A DNA stretch of 64,000 nucleotides from NCBI GenBank assembly GCA_963693365.1, contig CAVNZM010000006.1, positions 9,238,001 through 9,302,000 on the forward strand. The letters run 5' to 3'. The stretch comes from Amoebidium appalachense. Lineage: Eukaryota > Ichthyosporea. Each line of letters starts with the position of its first letter. The first letter of the stretch is position 1. The position numbers were made by a program, and so were the translations under genes. Of the stretch, positions 56,713 through 64,000 are shown one piece after another. A model generated the notes under the pieces. The model worked only from the letters and a program-made list of their open reading frames with translations. It was not told the origin of the DNA and ran no database searches.

Positions 56713-57903
56713 TATAGCACTGTTAACACGTGCAAGTGCCACACAAGCTGGGCACTGGGAGAGGGGGGGGGGGGAGGGAGAAGGGGGGGGGGGGGGGGGA
56801 AGGGGGTTGCTAAGGAATATGCATTTGATTTTTGTGGAGCGAAGAGAAAAACGTTGGTGCTGTGGCTTTTTGGCTGAGTTTTTTGCTTCCCTCTATGACA
56901 TGCAGCGCGGCTTCATGCAAAGGCACTCGGTGAAGGGGTTGAGATTGTGCCCCGGCGGGGCCCACATGCTGCAGCAGCCACCGGGGTGGTGCTGGCTGTG
57001 CAGCCGGAGCGCTGGGGGGGCATGAAGGTGGGCAAGAAGCATGCAGTGGTGCGGGCTTTGGCCCAAGACTTCAACAAGGCTGCCTCTGTGGCTGGGGGAA
57101 TCTACATGAAGGATGCGGCCTACATCAAGAAGCATTTCGACAAGTGGAAGACCTGGCAGACGGCACATGCACAGCGCTCCACACACGAGGGCCTGGCAGA
57201 TCACCGCAAGCGTATGCGCGAGGAGAGGGCAGACGCTGTGCCAGCAACCATACGGCCTGCCCCCTTGCCACCCCTCCCTGTTCCAGACGGTGTCGATGCA
57301 GGGGCGCAGCGTGAGCGGCCCTTGCCCATGCTAGTGGGCAAAAAGCATCGCAACATTGGCCCTGAGGGGCCCCTGCAGATGGATTTGCCGGTGCCCCCTC
57401 CTATGCAGCCACCCCAGAGAGCCCCCAAGACCTGCAAGACGTGTGGCCGCCAGGGCAAGGGCTGCCCCGGCTCCAATCGGGCCAAGAGCTGCCCACGTTG
57501 GGTTGCAGCCAATCAGGATGCCATGCCACCAGCACCCGCGCTTGACATGCAGCAGGGCCATGTGCCGCACATGCCCCCTGCACCCCATCCAGGCCCGCAC
57601 CACCCACATGGCTGGCCCCCACCGTGGGGCATCATGCCGCCTCAGCCCGGCCCTGCCTTCCCCATGCCTGGGCTACTGCCGCAGCACGGTCCCCATCCTT
57701 ACTTGGGCCATGTGGGCCAGCCCTCGGCTGGTGGGCAGTTCCCACCCCCTTCTCGTGCATCTGCTGTGCTGGGCCTGGCGTTGCCACCTGCTGGAGAGAC
57801 GCAGCTGCAATGGCACAATCGAAAGCAAAGTAATCGTGGCCGCAAGTCTGCAGGCAGCCAATCAGGATCTCAGAGTAGTCAGAGTAGCCAAACTAGTGTC
57901 TAA
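52333..57903 (+). CDS. Transposase-like protein with DnaQ-type 3'-5' exonuclease domain
   Basis: Four exons, 52333-53483, 54450-54638, 55637-56467 and 56906-57903, about 1055 residues once one extra A in A10 (52411-52420) is discounted. Order: a basic GCPKGTTQRPGHKTGGAREG start (AT-hook-like); an acidic linker; a zinc-binding-like region (CPFDDH, YFCDTCKKNF) of the type found in DUF6729 proteins; VPSGKYLSAVYTEF and ADHTFQIGKLTG with NELGEIRAQVFT and FYTDRCCQDR, which look like the first two acidic motifs of an RNase H-fold (DDE) transposase core; then a DEDDy exonuclease: GLDCEWVYRVG (D, E), VGKQIGTDSAHL (D) and YAALDAYASLQVY (Y, D), as in WRN exonuclease (PF01612). After a linker come CKTCGRQGKGCP...KSC, a zinc-knuckle-like cluster, and a Pro/His/Gly tail ending in Ser/Gln repeats. 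It may be an element-encoded or a domesticated host protein; no terminal inverted repeats were found. The family assignment is from memory. TGTAA follows the stop at 57922. Confidence 0.75.
52411..52420 (+). other. A10 run that breaks the frame of the exonuclease gene
   Basis: Upstream the conserved GAREGAGRKKK reading is in one frame. Downstream DAAFVQPLANFAGFG and everything after it are in the next. Nine As would join them exactly, so there is one extra A: a sequencing error, a real frameshift, or a slippage site. Confidence 0.7.
53484..54449 (+). other. GC-AG intron in the exonuclease gene
   Basis: The donor is TTCAG|GCAAGT and the acceptor GGTTCAG|GCAAAT. Joining G to GC gives HVPSGKYLSAVY, a typical junction for this family. 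The GT that follows (GCAA|GTGTGC) would break the frame. The intron also holds two long G runs and (GGT)n. Confidence 0.8.
54985..55059 (+). repeat. Poly-G run of 75 nt
   Basis: The longest G homopolymer in the window, in intron 2 of the exonuclease gene, on the coding strand. Other G runs lie at about 55113-55140 and 55196-55218. Confidence 0.85.
55250..55555 (+). repeat. G-rich minisatellite
   Basis: Imperfect tandem units of about 50 to 65 bases, each built on GGCACATGGGTTTGGGGGGA followed by GGGGGAAAGGATTG-like sequence; about five to six copies. It lies just before exon 3 of the exonuclease gene. Confidence 0.75.
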
Positions 57904-57921
57904 TATTGGAATGTACACCAA

Positions 57922-57926
57922 TGTAA
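57922..57926 (+). promoter_or_regulatory. Candidate poly(A) signal TGTAA
   Basis: TGTAA lies 19 bases after the stop of the exonuclease gene. Confidence 0.4.
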
Positions 57927-57989
57927 CGGATCTCATATGTGTTGTAGTGCTTCAAGTTATACCTGTTCTTCGTACAGTCATGTTAGGGG

Positions 57990-58027
<38 letters not shown>

Positions 58028-58330
58028 CTAGCTTTCATTCCGAAGTTTACTGTAAAGAATTAAAATTTAGAATCTGAGTAATAGTACAGAGCCTTTGCAC
58101 TTTTCTCTGTTTGTTAGGAATTCTTTGTGATCGAGAGTATGGTGTGTTAGACTATTGGTGTTAATGTGTCCTGGAAGGTGTATAATGTCTGCTGGCCGTA
58201 GTCAGTATCTATTTTTAGGTATATAGTATATTTTTAAATGTTGGCCGCTGGCCAATAAATAGCAAATAATAAACACACGATAAAGTCAACAGCGTGCCAA
58301 AAAACTAATCCCCAGCGAGCGCACCCTGTG

Positions 58331-58407
<77 letters not shown>

Positions 58408-58532
58408 CGCGCGTGCGTGCGTGTGTGTGTGTGTGTGTGTGCGTGCGTGCGTGCGTGTGTGCGTGTGTGCGTGTGTGCGTGTGTGCGTGTGTGCGTGTGT
58501 GTGTGTGAGTGTGTGTGTGTGTGTGTGTATGT
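58331..58532 (+). repeat. Compound (GT)n/(GC)n microsatellite
   Basis: A GT repeat of about 68 bases passes into (GC)n and then GTGTGC-type units, an alternating purine-pyrimidine block able to adopt Z-DNA. Confidence 0.85.
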
Positions 58533-59730
58533 GTGGTGTGGTGTGTGCGCGGCTTGTACATATGTACGTGTTCATGTGCACCTGTGTCGGACCTACGAAG
58601 TACATGAAAGTAAATTTTGACAGCATCGATCTGCCGGTGTGTATGTGTATGTGTGCCAGTGCAGCAGGTGTGCCTTGTAACTGATAGCTTCGCATTTTAC
58701 GTGTGTGTATATATAGTAGTACGCATAGACACTTGCTGATCATTCGGATCGACATTAATATTTAATCTGTCGGTCCTCGGTTTTTTGAGTGAATGATGAT
58801 CAAGTGTAAGAGCATTCACTTGGCAAGTATTAATGTTGCAGAGGCTAGCTGCAGCTGCAAGCGTCGGATGCACACTGACAATTGTCTTTTCAGCGAGTCT
58901 AACCTGCAGGCAGCAGCTGCACACATATAGGGTTGTTATCTTGCGGCACATGCACGGTGATCATTTCAGAGTAATAGAGTTCAGAGCAATGAAAATAATG
59001 AAAATAACTAAACTTTGTGACTACTTTAAAGTTGCTGAGATCATACGTGGTGCAAGCTGCACTATGAACACATGTATAGTGCTAGTAATTAATACATTTT
59101 TGTTGCCTTCTGCAGGGTTATCGTAGCTACGTCACGGCCTGCACTCAGGGGGGGGGAGGGGGGGGGAGGAGGGGGGATGATTCGAAGGGGGTATAAATAA
59201 GAACATGCACCTAAAGGTCTTTCCCGTGGATCCTCCCCCCTCCCCCCCCCACCTCTCCCTCCCCCGGGGCCCCATACTATGATATCTAGGCCCAATATTA
59301 TATGCCCCTTCCCCCCCCCCCCCTCCTCTCCGGATCCCCGGACCCCACTTCCCTACCCGGAGGCTCAAGAGCTCCCCCTTCCCCTTCCCCCCCTCCCCCC
59401 CCCCCCCCAAGGCTTACGGGGGCCCTTCTTCATCGAGGGGAGGGGGTGGGGGTGGGGGGGGGTGGGGGGAGGGGGTGGGGGGGAGGGGAAGTGGAAGGCG
59501 GGGGTGGATGCATGTCAGCCTAGGTGAATTCAATTGTTTAACTCCAGTGTGCAGGACTGGTCTGAAGGCTTAAGAAAACAACGAGGAAATGGGGTCCAGT
59601 GGAGGTGGTGGTGGTGTTCTGTGTGTGTGTGTACACGTGCACGTATGTGTGTGGTTTTTTTAAGGGGTGAGTGGTGGTGGTGGTGGTGGTGGTGGTCACC
59701 GTGGTGGTGGTGTGTGTGTCTGGTGTGTGT

Positions 59731-59776
<46 letters not shown>

Positions 59777-60554
59777 TAGAAAGAAAAACTGCTCGTGGGT
59801 CACTGTTTTTCGTCACTGTATTTGTAACGGGCCGCTCATATTTATATAACTACTTTAATTTAAGTACACGTGTTCATTATCATATACGATGGCCAAATAT
59901 AGAAATTTTGGCGTCGAAGTTCTTGGAGCTAAAAAAACGTTTAAAAGGGGGAAATAATAGCTTGGCCCCAAATTTACCTTGCCGTTTTTAGCGAATGTAT
60001 TTTTTATTCATGAGTTCTAGTGTTTCAGTGAGTGCACGTGCCTGCCTCAGGCTGATCATGACAACTGCAACACACCATTCCTACATGGATATCAACCAAA
60101 AGAAAATAGTATATACTGTGGTGGTCTCCTAAACCTTGTGCGGCATGCGCATACATGATATTACAGTGACGCATGTGCATATTATTGTTCTGTACACCGG
60201 AGTGTGCCGGTGCACGTGGCTGTTTTGTGCACATGTTACAATAGCAGCACGATCTCCCTAAACTCCATGTTTACATATCCCTCACCCTGGCTCTGCCTTG
60301 TCGGTGCTCCAAAACACACATACAAATCCCCCTAGACTCAGTGCCTGCACATGGTCGCATTCACGTGCAGGTCACGTGACACATGCGATGCCATACTGCC
60401 GTCTACAGCAACAACCACGGCAGCATGTATACCGGCCCAGCACGAGATATACTTATCGGCAGCCCACTGAACTCGCCCATTTTCTCTTTTTCATGTATGT
60501 CCCTCCTTTTTTGTAAAATCACCCTTTTTGGCCTCCCGGTAGTGGATTTTGCAG

Positions 60555-60694
60555 GATTTGACTTCTTTGAGGTCCAAAAACCTCAAATTTTCCCCGGCGG
60601 GGCCGGGGAGGGAGAATTCAAAAATTGCCCGCTCCTGATATGGTACCCGGGCCCACCAGAACGAAAAACTATTCCCCTACCCCCTCTTCCAAGA
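60555..60694 (+). CDS. Orphan exon candidate, unknown product
   Basis: An open segment of 140 bases lies between TTTTGCAG and the strong donor CAAGA|GTAAGT. It encodes FDFFEVQKPQIFPGGAGEGE, then FKNCPLLIWYPGPPERK and a Pro-rich end. I do not recognise it and found no partner exon. Confidence 0.3.
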
Positions 60695-61410
60695 GTAAGT
60701 ATGTTTCTTTCCCCTTTCTGACGTCAATGCGTGCCTTTTTATACCTTTTATTGTCCATCGCATCGTTGAAATCCCCATCCCATCGCATCGCGGAAATCGG
60801 TTCCTCGCTTGTGTACATTTCCGACACGGTGCTTCGTAGTTCTAGCATGCTGGCGCACATGTCTTTTCTCACCACACTGCCTAATAAAACACAGAGAGGA
60901 AGGATTTACTGATAGAGGATGGAGCACAGGCCCTATTTTGTGCCACCAGTTTGGCTTTCTTTTCCCTGCCCTTGCGGCAGGAGCCTGCTTATGTGTTGAA
61001 GCGAGGACTCATCTGGATAGGGGTTGTTTTAACTTAAACGATCTCAGTCTGCCTGAACGTTGCCAGTTATGGAGTCACAAAGTAAAATATAACATCAATG
61101 ACTACATTGACTACTAAAGCTAGGTATGAAGATAAATTCCTTGGAGCTATGTCACCCAGACCCAGCTGAGAGCCCCCTTTTTAATTAAATTTTTTTGTCG
61201 TATAAGCATACACTGAAAGTTTATTAGTTACATGCCTTCTCCCTGTAACTCGATGATGTGCGGAGCACTGACCCCAGTGGAGCACCCCAGGCGGTTTCAC
61301 AAATCCTTGTTCTTCTCTTTGCTTTTTCTTTTTCTTTCTAGCCAGGATAAGGTTAAGAGCTGGGTTTCTAAGCCGCGTTTCCCTCCGCAGCACGATTGTA
61401 AGCCGACAAG

Positions 61411-62751
61411 ATGGCGTCCTGTGAAGCTGAGCAAATGCGCCTGCAGAACATTGAGCGCAACAAGCAGTTCATGCAGTCTCTGGGCCTGACCAACGCTGTT
61501 AAGGTAGCAGTTAACTCTGGTTGCTTTACATCCTTCCATCCATGATTCGTGCACACCCGCCTCAATTCATTTCAGCCCTCCTTCTCCTCCTTCCCCCCCC
61601 CCCCCTGAGACCGCTTTACTTCCATGCAACCGGGCATGGTTGCTCTGTGTCGTGCATCTGTAAGCACATACGCATTTTTCGCTGCACTGCATTAGTTTGC
61701 ACACACATCTATCTGCACCGTTTTGCTCACATTGCTTGCATAAGCAACCCTGCTCGTCTTTGATCAAGACGGGTTGACCCGCCCAAGTTCAGTTGATGCT
61801 GCTGTCTGAGTTGGAGCGTCGTATATACGCGGGCTAAGGGGTCGAAACTCAGACGCAATTGATGACTTGGGTCCTCCCTGAGGATGGGCTCTGCTTATGA
61901 CGCATACTGTGCACATGGCTGATGTTGCATACTTGAATGTTTGCCTTTGCATGTGTCCTGCACCATGCTTCTCGTCGTGTATGCGTACTTCGTACCGTTT
62001 TCCGCATTCAAACCCCCCCCCCCCCCCCCCCCCCCCCCCTTCCCTTTGGGCTCACCTTTCCGCCTCCTACTGAAATTGCTCCCTAACGAACATCCGATGA
62101 TTGAGATTTTTCACCGGGCCCCTTTCTGCCAACAAAACCAGGGCAACCATAGGGCTTCTCTGACGCAGATATCCCTTTTGCTTGCAGAGCATGCAGCAAA
62201 TTGCACAAAAAGATGCCGCTCAAGCTCGTCCCAGGGCTAAGGTTGTAGGGGAGCCTCGGAAGTCATCCCAACGCAGCATGCCTGGTGGGTCTTACAAACT
62301 CCCGCCTCCCCTTCTCCCATTTTCCCGAATATGCATACAGATCATATCTGGTTTCGGAAGCCACCCTTTCCTCTCTGCCCCCCCCCTCCCCCCCCCCCCC
62401 CCCCCCCCCCACACACACACACATGCACGCACACACAGACCTAAAAAAGGAATAAGGTCTCGGCAACCAAGGGTGCAGAGGACGGACAAAGGAACACATG
62501 TTCGCACTAAGTTTTATGTTTTTGCTGCTCGGCTTTGGACACCTTAGTTTCGCAACTCCCCTTCTAAAACTTTCGGAAGCAGTTAGCTTCCTTTTTTTTC
62601 CCCCTCTCATTTCTTATGACTGCTTCCTTTTTTCACCTTCTCGCTCTGTTTTTCTTTTAGCAAAGGTTTCCAGCTAGTTTGTAAAGACACATTGGCTTTT
62701 CCATAGCATCCATACGTAGTAAGTTTCCATGCCTATTTATATCTGCTTTCC

Positions 62752-62782
<31 letters not shown>

Positions 62783-63615
62783 AAAAAAAAAAAAAAGAAA
62801 GAAAGAAAAGAAAGAAAAGACACCAAACAACAAAAGACACGAGGTGAAGTTTTTGATTACTTGAACACAGAATCGCTGCAACCTTAAGATTATCCTTATG
62901 GGCTTTTCACCATCAGCAACACAGCATGTCATAGGGAAAAATAACACGATGTGTGCCTCGCCAACATAGATATGTGTTCTCAGGAAGCAACAGGGAAGAA
63001 CTAACAGGTATTTGTATGATTCACAGAGATGATGCAATCGCGCCGGCGTTCATCCCGTCTAGAAGGCACTGCCCCCAAGAGCTACAAAGAGGATCAACTC
63101 GAAAAAGTATTTCTCCCCTCCCTTACCCCCCCCCCCCCCCCCCCCCAAACATCCCCCCATCCCTTGTCCCTAAAAACACAGCCATCTTAGTCCCCCCCCC
63201 CCCCCTCCCCCCACCCCTGCCCCCCTTCCCCTTCCTCCCCGCGGTCTTCCTCTCAGCCAGCCACTAGGTGCATGGTGCCTCTAGTTCCCTCCGTAGCTAC
63301 ATTGGGGTTGCCTGGCATGTGTGTTGTCTTGTGGTAGCATAAGTCTCTTTCAATGAAGGCAAACATCCATTGCAACCCAATTCTACCACTGGCAGACTTA
63401 ATACCAAAAACAATAGCAGGGATCATCGATCTGCGAGGTTACGCTTTCTGTTTTATGTTTTGGGTAGCTTTTTGCGACTTGGTATCCCTTAAGCCACACA
63501 CAGCACACTGACCAATCAGTTCATCTGCAGATCGAAAAGCGCATCACACGGGGTGGCCGTGAAAACGAGCCCAGACCGGAAATCTACGAAGAAAAGCACA
63601 TCCAGGCCTTGGGTA

Positions 63616-63651
<36 letters not shown>

Positions 63652-63926
63652 CCACCGCCGCCGCTCCCCGCCCAAGTGCTCCCCTGCAACTCTTCGTTTT
63701 CTCCTTCCCTCCGCATTACTCAGCTATTCACCAATCAACTCACCCCGCCGCTATTCTCCCCCCCCCCCCCCCCCTCCCCCTCCCTCCTCCCCGGATCTTT
63801 GCTCAATGTTTTAACCCACCAGGCACGTTCAAAGAGGAGTGGCAGCTGTTTACAGACGGCTTCAAGGTGGCTGGGGACATCACCAGCAGAATATACGACA
63901 AGGGCACGGGGGAGACATGTCACCAG
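61411..63926 (+). CDS. CDCA7-like (zf-4CXXC_R1) protein, 5' part only
   Basis: Five exons lie in the window: 61411-61503, 62188-62284, 63027-63106, 63531-63612 and 63823-63926, all in phase. The gene continues past 64000, since the last exon ends CAG|GTAGGG. The N-terminus has EQMRLQNIERNKQFMQSLGL, like the YEQxRxxRIxENxxRMxxLGL start of plant CDCA7-like proteins. RRRSSRLEGTAPKSYKED resembles their RRSSRL linker. EIYEEKHIQALG, then WQLFTDGFKVAGD and RIYDKGTGETCHQ match the entry into the R1 zinc finger (YDPVKGKTCHQCRQKT in vertebrate CDCA7). Family members recruit the HELLS/DDM1 remodeler to nucleosomes and support DNA methylation inheritance. The zinc finger itself, with the rest of its cysteines, lies outside the window. 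The ATG is the first in its frame; a dispersed repeat copy occupies intron 1. Confidence 0.8.
61681..62039 (+). repeat. Dispersed repeat copy B (full-length, CDCA7-like intron 1)
   Basis: Starts GCTGCACTGCATTAG and ends CCGCATTCAAA plus a 28-base C run. It matches copy A over its whole length with few substitutions; it differs by a small insertion (GCACCATGCTTCTCG) before CGTGTATGCG. Both full-length copies lie in introns in the sense orientation. Confidence 0.85.
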
Positions 63927-64000
63927 GTAGGGCCCTCCTGTGTGCGCATCATTCTTTTCGCTCTCAAATTTAGCCTTTCTTACACTACCCCACCAACCGT

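Larger units (their letters stand above)
57904..61410. other. Intergenic, with one orphan exon candidate
   Basis: Contains a G run (57996-58027), a compound GT/GC repeat (58331-58532), a (GGT)n plus G run (59600-59775) and ordinary sequence between. The only protein-like segment on this strand is the orphan exon at 60555-60694. A T/C-rich stretch ending TTTCTAG at about 61341 may mark a 5' UTR intron of the CDCA7-like gene. Confidence 0.5.

Noticed and set aside
60669-60875. 68-codon minus-strand frame starting MVRKDMCAS
   Set aside because: Composition looks protein-like, but there is no homology I can name, no splice partner and no conserved context.

Overview
Nuclear DNA of an intron-rich eukaryote, probably a green alga. 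Genes are split into many short exons with canonical GT-AG (and some GC-AG) introns. The non-coding DNA is saturated with (GT/CA)n microsatellites and G/C homopolymers. Four genes carry TGTAA, the poly(A) signal typical of chlorophycean-type green algae, 19 to 126 bases after the stop. One protein has a probable organelle-targeting leader, and a short plant-type CCCTAAA repeat is present. Chlorophyta is therefore the best guess, but no marker gene fixes the species.

Layout. 1-5083: repeats only. 5084-6384: three-exon S4-domain RNA-binding protein. 7269-32446: one very large gene that I could splice into 39 exons, about 1201 codons. It is the SRA1/CYFIP/PIR121 subunit of the SCAR/WAVE actin-nucleation complex. 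32447-34994: non-coding, ending in a foldback region with three near-perfect hairpins. 34995-36447: intronless GLUT-type sugar transporter with two single-base frameshifts. 36448-42201: repeats and one orphan exon candidate. 42202-43308: leucine-rich-repeat reading frame broken by three in-frame stops. 46776-50513: five-exon membrane-anchored CDGSH (NEET) iron-sulfur protein whose last exon carries a 60-base in-frame insertion built by an inverted template switch. 52333-57903: four-exon transposase-like protein with a DnaQ/WRN-type 3'-5' exonuclease domain and one frameshift in an A10 run. 61411-63926: first five exons of a CDCA7-type (zf-4CXXC_R1) chromatin protein that runs off the window.

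The genes do not form a pathway; all recognised ones lie on the + strand. The shared themes are structural: microsatellites that abut or form splice sites, GC-AG introns proved by reading frame, a dispersed repeat family ending in poly-C, and several lesions (single-base frameshifts, template switch) that are either real mutations or long-read assembly errors.

Exon limits were inferred by hand from splice motifs, phase continuity and remembered family features; no alignment was run.
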